Shown: positions 8,687 to 17,500 of the stretch, piece by piece
Layout: each line of letters starts with the position of its first letter
Numbering within the stretch: the first letter of the stretch is position 1
Assembly (NCBI RefSeq): GCF_040581415.1
Contig: NZ_CP114014.1
Location: forward strand, 1,116,001-1,180,000
Direction of reading: 5' to 3'
DNA length: 64,000 nt
Origin: Paraconexibacter sp040581415
GTDB lineage: Bacteria; Actinomycetota; Thermoleophilia; Solirubrobacterales; Solirubrobacteraceae
The notes under the pieces: generated by a model
What the model was told of the DNA's origin: nothing
The model's database searches: none
Seen by the model: the letters and a program-made list of their open reading frames with translations, nothing else
Position numbers and translations under genes: made by a program

Positions 8687-8716
8687 GACGAAGGGCCCCG
8701 CACGGGGCCCTTCGTC
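8687..8716. terminator. Bidirectional terminator between tRNA-Tyr and aldo/keto reductase
   Basis: A perfect 13-bp stem (GACGAAGGGCCCC at 8687-8699 with its complement at 8704-8716) with a 4-nt GCAC loop lies between convergent tRNA-Tyr and the reductase, so it can stop both. Confidence 0.85.
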
Positions 8717-8738
8717 GTTCACGGCAGCCCGGCGGTGA

Positions 8739-9731
8739 TCAGGTCCAGCTGGGCATCATCGCCTCGGGGTAGCGGCTGCCGAACGCACCCTGCGGCACGA
8801 TCTCCTTGATGCGCGCGAGCGTCGCGTCGTCGAGCACGACGTCCGCCGCCCCGACGTTCTCCTCCAGCCGCGTCTGGCTGCGGGTTCCGGGGATGGGGAC
8901 GACGTCGTCGCCTTGCGCGAGCAGCCACGCCAGCGCGAGCTGCGCCACGCTGATGCCCTGCTCGGCGGCCAGCGCGCCGAGCTGCTCGACGGCGGCGACG
9001 TTCTTCTCGTAGTTGCCCGGGAGCCACTGCTCCGACCAGCTGCGCATGTCGTCCTCCGGGTACTCGGCCGCCGGCTTGAAGTCGCCGGTCAGGAACCCGC
9101 GGCCCAGCGGCGAGTACGGGACGAAGCCGATGCCGAGCTCGCGCAGGACGGGGAGGACGTCCACCTCCACGGCGCGCTCGAAGATCGAGTACTCGGTCTG
9201 CAGGACCGAGACCGGCTGCACCGCGTGCGCCCGCCGGATGATCTCGGGCCCGGCCTCCGACAGGCCGAAGTACCGGACCTTGCCCGCGTCGATGAGCTCC
9301 TTCACCGCGCCCGCCACGTCCTCGATCGGGACGTCGGGGTCGACCCGGTGCTGGTAGAGGACGTCGATGTGGTCGGTCTGCAGGTACCGGAGGCTGTTCT
9401 CCGTGACCTCGCGGATGTGCTCGGGCCGGCTGTCGAGGACGGTGCCGACCTGCGCCGGATCGCTCAGGTCGAAGCCGAACTTCGTCGCGATGACGACGTC
9501 GTCGCGGACGTCCTTCAGGGCGCGGCCCACGAGCTTCTCGTTGCTGCCGGTGCCCATCCCGTAGAGCTCGGCGGTGTCGAAGAACGTGACGCCGAGCTCG
9601 TGGGCGCGGCGGAGCGTGGCGACGCTCGCCTCCTCATCGCCGCCGGGGCCGTAAGCCATGGTCATGCCCATCGTCCCGAGCCCGAGGGCCGACGCGGTGA
9701 GGCCCTGCTGTCCGAGGCTGCGCTGCTGCAT
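8739..9731 (-). CDS. Aldo/keto reductase
   Basis: Complete 330-residue aldo/keto reductase (AKR13-like by its motifs), reducing carbonyls with NADPH in the cytosol. The tetrad is present: Asp/Tyr in DTAELYG (about residues 52-57), Lys in ATKFGF and His in YQHRVDP. The C-terminal cofactor-binding block PIPGTRSQTRLEENV is typical. ATG 9731 starts the conserved (M)QQRSLGQQGLTASALGLG. A 7-bp-arm inverted repeat lies 25-44 bp upstream, so it is probably repressor-controlled. Paralogous to the truncated gene at 1-506. Substrate unknown. Confidence 0.94.
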   Translation of the reverse strand: MQQRSLGQQGLTASALGLGTMGMTMAYGPGGDEEASVATLRRAHELGVTFFDTAELYGMGTGSNEKLVGRALKDVRDDVVIATKFGFDLSDPAQVGTVLDSRPEHIREVTENSLRYLQTDHIDVLYQHRVDPDVPIEDVAGAVKELIDAGKVRYFGLSEAGPEIIRRAHAVQPVSVLQTEYSIFERAVEVDVLPVLRELGIGFVPYSPLGRGFLTGDFKPAAEYPEDDMRSWSEQWLPGNYEKNVAAVEQLGALAAEQGISVAQLALAWLLAQGDDVVPIPGTRSQTRLEENVGAADVVLDDATLARIKEIVPQGAFGSRYPEAMMPSWT

Positions 9732-9755
9732 GCGATCCGTCTCCTTCGCGAAGTG

Positions 9756-9775
9756 AACTAACTGTTTGGTTAGTT
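9756..9775. promoter_or_regulatory. Operator-like inverted repeat upstream of aldo/keto reductase
   Basis: AACTAAC (9756-9762) and GTTAGTT (9769-9775) are perfect 7-bp arms separated by TGTTTG. The AT-rich dyad stands out in this GC-rich DNA and resembles a TetR/MarR-type operator in the region between the reductase and the UBP zinc-finger gene. Confidence 0.6.
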
Positions 9776-9793
9776 AGATGGTAGCGCCCCGGC

Positions 9794-9799
9794 TAGGCT
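9794..9799 (+). promoter_or_regulatory. -10 box of leaderless promoter (UBP zinc-finger gene)
   Basis: TAGGCT lies 6 nt before ATG 9806 with no ribosome site between, consistent with a leaderless transcript. Confidence 0.45.
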
Positions 9800-9805
9800 C
9801 TCACC

Positions 9806-10087
9806 ATGGCCGCGACCTGCACGCACCTGGACACGATCGAGCACACCGAGGGGCGGGGCGACGACGCCGGCTGTCCCGACTGCCTGGCGGTCGGCGGGAC
9901 CTGGGTCCACCTCCGGCGCTGCACGGCGTGCGGCCGCGTCGGCTGCTGCGACAGCAGCCCGAACACCCACGCGACGAAGCACCACGCGGCGACGGGCCAC
10001 CCGGTCATCCGCTCGATCGAGCCGGGCGAGCAGTGGCTCTACTGCTACCCCGACGACATCGCCTTCACGGTCGACGGGGTGCAGTGA
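9806..10087 (+). CDS. UBP-type zinc finger protein
   Basis: Stand-alone zinc-finger (ZnF-UBP-like) protein of 93 residues. In eukaryotes the domain binds ubiquitin C-termini; in actinobacteria it occurs as a small protein of unknown role. Visible ligands follow the family spacing: CTHLD near the N-terminus, CPDC (residues 23-26), CTACGRVGCCD (about 40-50), THATKHHAATGHP (His ligands, about 56-68). The C-terminal EQWLYCYPDD block is the conserved end. It lies alone between a reductase and a convergent membrane protein; no functional clue comes from the neighbours. Confidence 0.9.
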   Translation: MAATCTHLDTIEHTEGRGDDAGCPDCLAVGGTWVHLRRCTACGRVGCCDSSPNTHATKHHAATGHPVIRSIEPGEQWLYCYPDDIAFTVDGVQ

Positions 10088-10102
10088 CGCAGGCGTCCGC
10101 CT

Positions 10103-10696
10103 TCAGGGCGTCGTCGTGCCGCCCTGCTGCTGCAGCTGCTCGACGGCGTTCGCGAGCTCGTCGACGCGCGTGCTGAGGGCGCTCACGTCTGCCCCCGCGT
10201 CGCCGTCGCCACCGTCGGGCGCCTGCTCGCCGAGCTTGTCCACCGCTTCGCGCAGGCTCTGAAGGTCGCTCGCCTTCGCCGCGCCGTCGACCTGCTCCTT
10301 GAGCGCATCGAGGTCGGCCGTGTCCGCGCTGCCGGACGACGAGCCGGAGCGCAGCTTCTGCACCTGTCGGCTGAGCCGGTCCACGCGGTCGTCCAGCTGC
10401 GAGCTGCTCGCGCTCGAGCTGCCGCCGGACCCGTCGTCGTCGCCGGCCTGGCTCAGGGCGTAGAAGCCCAGGAGCAGCGCGGCGACGGTCACGAGCGCCA
10501 CGCCGATCAGCGTGGCGCGGAGCGTGCGGACGGTCGCGGCGAGGTTCTCGAACGCGAGCGCGTCCACGCCCTGGCCGCGGTAGCCCTGCGGATCGGCGGG
10601 CGGCCGCGGGTCGACCGGCTGCCGCGGGCGGGCGGCGCCGGCGGGCGGAAGGTGGCGGGTGGGCTGGTCGGCGGGGTCCCAGGGATCGTTGGGCAT
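10103..10696 (-). CDS. Single-pass membrane protein with coiled-coil outer domain
   Basis: 197-residue protein of unknown function. Residues 1-45 are Pro-rich and cytosolic. A hydrophobic segment (about 63-85: LIGVALVTVAALLLGFYAL) spans the membrane once. Then comes a Gly/Ser-rich linker and heptad-like stretches (LDDRVDRLSRQVQKL, LDALKEQVDG, LSTRVDELANAVEQL) suggesting a coiled coil. ATG 10696 is preceded by a GAGGAG ribosome site; the longer upstream frame is poorly protein-like. Separated from the TetR gene upstream by 277 bp with no recognised gene. Confidence 0.72.
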   Translation of the reverse strand: MPNDPWDPADQPTRHLPPAGAARPRQPVDPRPPADPQGYRGQGVDALAFENLAATVRTLRATLIGVALVTVAALLLGFYALSQAGDDDGSGGSSSASSSQLDDRVDRLSRQVQKLRSGSSSGSADTADLDALKEQVDGAAKASDLQSLREAVDKLGEQAPDGGDGDAGADVSALSTRVDELANAVEQLQQQGGTTTP

Positions 10697-10973
10697 GCGG
10701 CTCCTCTGCGTCGTGACGACGGTCGCCGGGGTGACTACCCGGCCGGGGCCGACCTCATCCGCGCCGTCCGCGTTACAAACCGCGCGCTTGACCGGTAAGT
10801 CTGTTACGGTCGGCGAGGAGAGAGGGAAGTCCTCGACGACGGGTGCATCCTCCGGGAGCGCCACGTGGTCCGGTGCGGCGTGTGGGCCTGTGACCTGCGG
10901 AGCGATCCGGCGGTCACGGGCCCCGCTGCCGGTTTCCGACGGACGGACGGACGGGCGCCGCCGGCCGGCAGCT

Positions 10974-11597
10974 TCAGTAGATCCCGACATCTGCTGCTGG
11001 GGCGCCTTCGCGTGGGCCGGCGGACTCGGTCGCGGCGACCTGTGCGAGCGCCGTGGCCAGGACGGCCGCGAGGCGCTCCCGCTCGGCCCGCCGCCACGGT
11101 GCGTTGATGGCCAGCGCGACCGCGGCGCCGTGCAGGGCGACCGCGAGCGTGTGCGCAGGGTCCTCCCCGGACGGCGTCCGCGGCAGGTCGCGTCGCAGCG
11201 ATGCCGCGATCCAGGCCGGCACCCGATCGAGCGCGCCGTCGACGGCGGCTGCGACCGACGAGCTGCGGTGCCGGGCGGTGACGTGCAAGAGCCGGAATGC
11301 GTCCGGATGGGCCCGCGCGTGGTCGATCATCGCCAGCGCGATCGCCTGCGTGCGAGCGACGAGGCCCAGGTCGCGCGCCGGGAGGTCGGCAGCGTGCAGG
11401 CGGTTCAGCAGGCGCTCGACCTCGGCCTCCACGCACGCCAGGAAGACCGCGTCCTTCGACCGCCCGTGGGCGTACAGCGTCGGCTTCGCGATGCCCGCCC
11501 GGCGCGCGACGTCGGCGGCGCTGACGCCGTGTAGACCGTCGGGTGCGAACGCTGCTGCGACGGCTCTCGTATCGATCCTGGAACGCGGCCGTGACAT
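10974..11597 (-). CDS. TetR-family transcriptional regulator
   Basis: 207-residue repressor. The N-terminal DNA-binding helix-turn-helix is seen in GVSAADVARRAGIAKPTLYAHG (residues about 24-45). The remaining helical part is a ligand-binding and dimer domain of variable sequence. ATG 11597 is 11 bp from the 8-bp-arm dyad at 11609-11634, which is probably its own operator. It is divergent from nirB with 121 bp between starts, so it may also control nitrite/nitrate genes, although nitrogen genes are more often under GlnR; this link is inference. Confidence 0.88.
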   Translation of the reverse strand: MSRPRSRIDTRAVAAAFAPDGLHGVSAADVARRAGIAKPTLYAHGRSKDAVFLACVEAEVERLLNRLHAADLPARDLGLVARTQAIALAMIDHARAHPDAFRLLHVTARHRSSSVAAAVDGALDRVPAWIAASLRRDLPRTPSGEDPAHTLAVALHGAAVALAINAPWRRAERERLAAVLATALAQVAATESAGPREGAPAADVGIY

Positions 11598-11608
11598 GGT
11601 CCAAACAG

Positions 11609-11634
11609 TGTGAACCTGAACCGGGTGGTTCACA
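11609..11634. promoter_or_regulatory. Palindromic operator between tetR-type gene and nirB
   Basis: TGTGAACC (11609-11616) and GGTTCACA (11627-11634) are perfect 8-bp arms with a 10-nt spacer. The site lies 12 bp upstream of the TetR start, as usual for autoregulated TetR genes, and 85 bp upstream of nirB. Confidence 0.65.
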
Positions 11635-11718
11635 TTCGACCGGCGGGTGCCAGGTGGGACACCAGGTTCCGACCGGTTGTCGTAGATCCAGTGCCAGAGC
11701 CTCTCCAAGCTGGACTTC

Positions 11719-14202
11719 ATGGCTGCGCTGCGCATCATCACGGACGGCGGACAGGGACCGGACGGCGGCTCACGCCCTGTTTCCGGGCCCATTCTGGTCA
11801 TCGGCGGCGGCATCGCCGGACAGGCCGTCGTCGAGCAGGTCCGCGACCGCGACTCGCGCGTCCCCATCACGTTCCTGTGCGGCGAGGACCGGCTGCCCTA
11901 CGACCGCGTCTCGCTGTCCCGGATCCTGGCCGAGGGCGAGGACCCCGCGGTCCTGCAGCTGCGGCCCGACGCGTGGTACGCCGACCGCGGCATCGACGTC
12001 CGCCTGAACGCGTGGGTCACCGCGGTGGACCCGGACGCCGGCACCGCCACGCTGGCCGGCGGCGAGACGCTGCCCTTCGACCGTGCCGTCCTGTGCACCG
12101 GCAGCGACGCCTTCGTCCCGCCGATCCCGGGCGCGGACGCCCCCGGGGTGGAGGTCTTCCGCGGGCCGGAGGACTGCGCGGCGATCGCCGCGGCGGTGAC
12201 CGCGGCCGGCGCCCGGCGCGCGGTCGTCATCGGCGGCGGGCTGCTGGGGCTCGAGGCCGCGTACGGCATCGCGACGCTCGGCTGTCCCGTCACGGTCGTC
12301 CACCTCATGGATCGGCTGATGGAACGCCAGCTCGACACCGGCGCCGCCGAGCTGCTGGCGCCCGCGATCGAGGGCCTGGGCGTCGACGTCCTGCTCGAGA
12401 CGTCGACCGCGAACATCACCGCAGGTCCTGACGGCCGCGCGAACCGGCTGGCCTTCGCCGACGGGACCGAGCTCGAGACCGACCTGGTCGTCGTCGCGGT
12501 CGGGATCGCGCCGCAGGCGGACCTCGCGCGGCAGACGGGCCTCGCCGTCGAGCGCGGCATCGTCGTCGACGACCGCCTCGTCACCTCGCACCCGAGGATC
12601 CTCAGCGTCGGCGAGTGCGCCCAGCACCGCGGCGTCTGCCACGGCATCGTCGCCCCGATCCACGAGCAGGCAGCGGTCGCGGCCGACACGCTGACCGGCG
12701 TCGCCGACTCGGCGTACCTGGGCTCCGTCCCGAGCGCCAAGCTCAAGGTGATGGGCGTGGCGCTCGTCACCGCGGGCGCCGCGGCGGGCGAGCGCGAGGT
12801 CGTCGTCGCGGACAGCGGCACCTACCGGAAGCTCGTCGTCGACGCCGAGGACCGCGTCATCGGCACCGTCCTGCTCGGCGACACGCGCGGCGCGGAGCTG
12901 CTGCTCGACGCCGTCAAGACGGGCCTGGTCGCCGCCGACCCGCTGCAGCTGCTGGCCGAGGCCAGCCAGGCCACCGCCGCCGAGCTGCCCGACAGCGCGC
13001 AGATCTGCAACTGCAACGGCATCTGCAAGGGCGACATCCTGAAGGCGATCTCAGGCGGCGACCTCGGGTCCACGCAGGAGGTGGTGTCCGTCACCCGCGC
13101 CGGCGCCGGCTGCGGCTCGTGCAAGCCGCTCGTCACCGAGCTGCTCGCCCACGCCCGCGGCGGCGCCGTCGAGGAGGCGACGTACCTGTGCCCGTGCCGC
13201 AAGCTCACCCGCGAGGAGCTGGCCGGCCGCGTCCGCGCCGAGGGCATCGAGGCGGTCAGCGAGCTCGCCGCGTCCTGCGGCGCCGGCCGCGACTGCGGCG
13301 CCTGCAAGCCGGGGCTCGCCTACCTGGTCTCCGAGATCAACGGCAACCAGCACCGTGAGGAGCGCCACGCCCGGTACATCAACGACCGCGTCCACGCGAA
13401 CATCCAGAACGACGGCACGTTCAGCGTCGTCCCCCGGATGCGCGGCGGCGTCACGACCCCGGACGAGCTGCGCCGGATCGCCGACGTCGCCGACAAGTAC
13501 GACATCCCGACCGTGAAGGTGACCGGCGGGCAGCGAATCGACCTGCTCGGCATCAAGAAGGAGGACCTGCCCGCTGTCTGGGAGGAGCTCGACATGCCCT
13601 CCGGTCACGCGTACGCGAAGTCCGTGCGGACCGTCAAGACGTGCGTGGGGACGACCCACTGCCGCTTCGGCCTCGGCGACGCGATGCGCGTCGGCATCGA
13701 GCTCGAGACTGCGATGGAGGGGCTGTACACACCCGCCAAGGTCAAGGCCGCGGTCACCGGCTGCCCGCGCAACTGCGCCGAGGCGTACGTCAAGGACATC
13801 GGCCTCGTCGCGGTCGAAGGCGGCTGGGAGGTCTACGTGGGTGGCGCCGCGGGGGCGTCCGTCCGCAAGGGTGACCTGCTCGCCACGCTCCAGACCTCCG
13901 AGGAGGCCAAGCGGATCGCCTACGTCTTCCTGCAGTACTACCGCGAGCACGCGGACTACCTGGAGCGCACCTACGCGTATATGGAGCGCGTCGGCCTCGA
14001 GGCCGTCCAGGCCGAGGTGATGGACCCGGCCAAGCAGGAGGAGTACCTCGAGCGCTACCGGATCGCCAAGGCCGCAGCCGACCCCGACCCGTGGCGCGAG
14101 CGGCACGCACCCGTGCACCCCAAGCAGTTCGCCGAGCTCGACACCGAGCCCGCACTGCTCCCGATGATGCCCGTCGGCCCGCCCGCCGAGGCCACGCGAT
14201 GA
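11719..14202 (+). CDS. nirB: Assimilatory nitrite reductase, large subunit NirB
   Basis: Reduces nitrite to ammonia with NAD(P)H in the cytosol; 827 residues, typical NirB length. Order: NAD/FAD oxidoreductase (about 25-410, with ILVIGGGIAG and VIGGGLLGLEAA nucleotide sites), two BFD-type [2Fe-2S] modules (CNCNGICKGD...CGSCK, about 430-475; CPCRKLTREE...CGACK, about 490-535), then the siroheme/[4Fe-4S] module with TCVGTTHCRFG (about 640-650) and TGCPRNCAEAY (about 680-690) supplying four Cys ligands. Start ATG 11719 adds a 24-residue leader before the Rossmann motif. Overlaps nirD by ATGA. Confidence 0.96.
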   Translation: MAALRIITDGGQGPDGGSRPVSGPILVIGGGIAGQAVVEQVRDRDSRVPITFLCGEDRLPYDRVSLSRILAEGEDPAVLQLRPDAWYADRGIDVRLNAWVTAVDPDAGTATLAGGETLPFDRAVLCTGSDAFVPPIPGADAPGVEVFRGPEDCAAIAAAVTAAGARRAVVIGGGLLGLEAAYGIATLGCPVTVVHLMDRLMERQLDTGAAELLAPAIEGLGVDVLLETSTANITAGPDGRANRLAFADGTELETDLVVVAVGIAPQADLARQTGLAVERGIVVDDRLVTSHPRILSVGECAQHRGVCHGIVAPIHEQAAVAADTLTGVADSAYLGSVPSAKLKVMGVALVTAGAAAGEREVVVADSGTYRKLVVDAEDRVIGTVLLGDTRGAELLLDAVKTGLVAADPLQLLAEASQATAAELPDSAQICNCNGICKGDILKAISGGDLGSTQEVVSVTRAGAGCGSCKPLVTELLAHARGGAVEEATYLCPCRKLTREELAGRVRAEGIEAVSELAASCGAGRDCGACKPGLAYLVSEINGNQHREERHARYINDRVHANIQNDGTFSVVPRMRGGVTTPDELRRIADVADKYDIPTVKVTGGQRIDLLGIKKEDLPAVWEELDMPSGHAYAKSVRTVKTCVGTTHCRFGLGDAMRVGIELETAMEGLYTPAKVKAAVTGCPRNCAEAYVKDIGLVAVEGGWEVYVGGAAGASVRKGDLLATLQTSEEAKRIAYVFLQYYREHADYLERTYAYMERVGLEAVQAEVMDPAKQEEYLERYRIAKAAADPDPWRERHAPVHPKQFAELDTEPALLPMMPVGPPAEATR

Positions 14203-14546
14203 GCTTCGAGTCCGCCTGGATCCCCGTCGGCCGCGCCGACGACGTCCCCCTCCTGGAGGGCCGCTCGGTGATGGTCGGATCGCGGCGGGTCGCGATCTTC
14301 CGCATGCCGACGGGCTGGGCCGCGATCGACCACGCCTGCCCGCACAAGGGCGGCCCGCTCGCCGACGGCCTGGTCGCGGACGCGTGCGTCACCTGCCCGC
14401 TGCACGGCCGGCGCTTCGACGTCTTCACCGGCCGGCAGGTCGGCGGCGACGACGTGGTCGCGACCTACGAGGTCCGTGAGTCGGGCGACGGCACGCTGGA
14501 GCTGCTGGTGCCCGCGGACCTGATGGTCGGCGCCGAGGCCGCGTAG
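14199..14546 (+). CDS. nirD: Nitrite reductase small subunit NirD (Rieske-type)
   Basis: Small Rieske-fold partner of NirB, 115 residues. All four Rieske ligands are present: Cys47 and His49 in ACPHKGG, Cys66 and His69 in TCPLHGRRFD, so unlike some NirD proteins it can probably hold a [2Fe-2S] cluster. ATG 14199 overlaps the nirB stop by 4 bp, and its own stop shares one base with the next gene's GTG, making a tightly coupled three-gene unit. A longer upstream reading frame exists but is nirB in another frame. Confidence 0.95.
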   Translation: MSFESAWIPVGRADDVPLLEGRSVMVGSRRVAIFRMPTGWAAIDHACPHKGGPLADGLVADACVTCPLHGRRFDVFTGRQVGGDDVVATYEVRESGDGTLELLVPADLMVGAEAA

Positions 14547-17500
14547 TGGTGCGCAAGGTCAGGACGCAGTGCCCGTACTGCGGGGTCGGGTGCGGGCTCG
14601 TCGCCGAGGTCGAAGGTGGCCGCGTCCTGTCGGTCGCGGGCGACAAGCTGCACCCCGTCAACCGCGGGGCGACCTGCCGCAAGCCGTTGCGGCTGCCCGA
14701 GGCCGTCCACGCCGAGGACCGCGCTGTCGTCCCGCTGCAGCGATCGGGTGCCGACGCCCGCTGGGAGCCGGTGGGCTGGAAGGCGATCATCCCGAAGCTC
14801 GGCCGCCGGCTGCAGGCGATCATCGATGAGCACGGCCCCGAGTCCGTCGCCTTCTACATCTCCGGCCAGCTGCTGACCGAGGACTACTACGTCATCTCGA
14901 AGCTCGCCAAGGGCTTCCTCGGGACGAACAACGTCGATTCCAACAGCCGCCTGTGCATGTCCTCGGCCGTCGCCGGCTACGTCGCGTCGCTCGGCTCGGA
15001 CGGCCCGCCCTCGTCCTACGCCGACCTCGCCCAGACCGACTGCATGCTCGTCCTCGGGTCCAACACCGCGGCCTGCCATCCGATCGTCTGGTCGAAGATC
15101 CGTGCCCGTCAGGCCGAGGGCGCGAAGCTGATCGTCGTCGACCCGCGCCGGACCGCCACCGCCGAGGCGGCCGACCTGCACCTCGCGGTCCGGCCCGGCG
15201 CCGACCTGCCGCTGCTGGCGGCGATGCTCGGCGTGATCGAGGCCGAGGGGCTGACGGACGCGGCGTTCGTCGCCCGCCACACCGAGGGCTTCGCCGACGC
15301 GCTCGCGGTCGCCGGCGAGTGGCCCGTCGAGCGCGCCGCCGCCGCCACCGGGATCCCGGCCGCGCTGATCGTGGACGCGGCACGCACGTTCGGCACCGCG
15401 GGCCGTGCGATGGCGCTGTGGTCAATGGGCGCGAACCAGTCGACCGTCGGCACGCTCAAGAACCGCGCGCTGACGAACCTCTGCCTGGCGACCGGCAACA
15501 TCGGCCGTCCGGGGACGGGCCCGTTCTCGCTGACCGGGCAGCCGAACGCGATGGGCGGCCGCGAGGCGGGTGGGCTGTCGACCCTGCTGCCCGGCTACCG
15601 CAGCGTCGAGGACCCCGAGCACCGCGCGCAGATGCGGCGACTGTGGGACATCCCTGCGGACGCGCCCGGCATCTCGCCCGCGCCGGGCATCCCCGCGACC
15701 CAGCTCGTCGAGGCACTCGAGGCCGGGACGGTCAAGGCCGTCTGGATCGTCGCGACGAACCCCGTCGTCTCGCAGCCCGACGCGCAGCGCTTCACCGCCG
15801 CGCTGCGCCGCGCCGACCTGGTCGTCGTGCAGGACGCCTACCATCCGACCGAGACCTCGAGTGTCGCCCACGTCGTCCTGCCCGCGGCCCAGTGGCCTGA
15901 GAAGGAGGGGACGATGACGAACTCCGAGCGCCGTGTCGCGCTCGTGCGCAAGGCGATCGACCCTCCAGGCGACGCCCTGCCCGACTGGGAGATCTTCGCG
16001 CGCCTGGGTCGCGCGATGGGACACAAGGCGGCCTTCGGCTGGAAGTCGGCCGCGGAGGTCTTCGCGGAGTACGTCACGACCACCGAGGGTCGCCTGTGTG
16101 ACCAGACCGGGCTCTCGCACGAGCGCCTGCGACGAGAGGGCGCGCTGCAGTGGCCGATCCCGGCGCGCGGGGCCGACGGCGAGGACCACGCCGGCACCGA
16201 GCGCCTCTACGCCTCGCGCCGCTTTCCGACGCCGACCGGCCGCGCGCGCTTCGCCGCCGCCGCCCACCAGGAGCCGTTCGACACGCCCGACGACGACTAC
16301 CCGCTCGTGCTGACCAGCGGCCGCGTCGCGCACCAGTGGCACACGATGACGCGCACGGGCAAGGCGAAGGACCTCGTCGCCGCCGAGCCGGAGCCGTTCG
16401 TCGAGCTGCACCCGGCCGACGCCGAGCGCGCCGGCGTCACCGACGGGGACCGCGTCCGGGTCCGTTCGCGCTGGGGCCGGGCGATGCTCCGCGCCCGCGT
16501 GACCGACGCCATCGTCGAGGGGGCGGCGTTCGCGCCGTTCCACTGGGGCGCGCTGAACCTGCCGCCGGGGGCCGGTGCGCTGAACGCCGTCACCGCGCGG
16601 GCGATCGACCCGGTCTCCAAGCAGGCCGAGCTGAAGGCGACCGCGGTCTGCGTGGAGCCTGTCGCGGTGGCCGAGCGTGCCGACGGGACGGTCGGCCGTC
16701 CCCGGTCGGCGCCAGGGGAGGGCGGTGGGCCGGCGCGTCGGCGACTCGTGGTCGTCGGCACCGGCATGTCCGGCATGGCGACGGTCGAGGCCGCGCTGGC
16801 TCATCACGGCGGCGACGCGTGGGACGTCACGATGATCGGCGCCGAGCCCGAGCTGCCGTACAACCGCGTGATGCTCAGCAAGCTGCTGGCCGGCGCGATG
16901 GGCGAGGCCGAGCTGCACCTGCGCCACCGCCCGTGGTTCGCGGGCCGCGCCATCACGCTGCGCTCCGGCGAGACCGTCCGCGCCGTCGATGTCGCCGCGC
17001 GCGAGGTCGAGTTGTCCGACGGCGAGCGCGTCGCCTACGACCGGCTCGTGATCGCGACCGGCTCCCAGCCGGCACGCCCGCCGATCCCGGGCGTCGGACT
17101 CGACGGCGTCCTCACCTTCCGGTCGCTGGCGGACGCCCGCGCGATCCTTGCCGCCGCGGCGGGGGACGACGCCCGTTCGGCGGTGGTGATCGGCGGCGGC
17201 CTGCTCGGGCTCGAGGCCGCCCGTGGCCTGCGCGCCCGGGGCCTGTCCGTCACGGTCGTGCACCTCGCAGGCCGCCTGATGGAGCAGCAGCTGGACCCGC
17301 TGGCGGCCCAGCTGCTGATCCGGTCGCTCGCGGAGCTCGGGGTGGGCCTGCGGCTGGCCGCGTCGACCGACGCGATCGTGGCCGGGGACGACGGCCGCGT
17401 GGCGCACGTGGTGCTGGCCGGGGGCGAGGAGCTGCCCGCCGACCTCGTCGTCGTCGCCACCGGTGTGCGGCCCGACGTGCAGCTGGCACGGGACGCGGGC

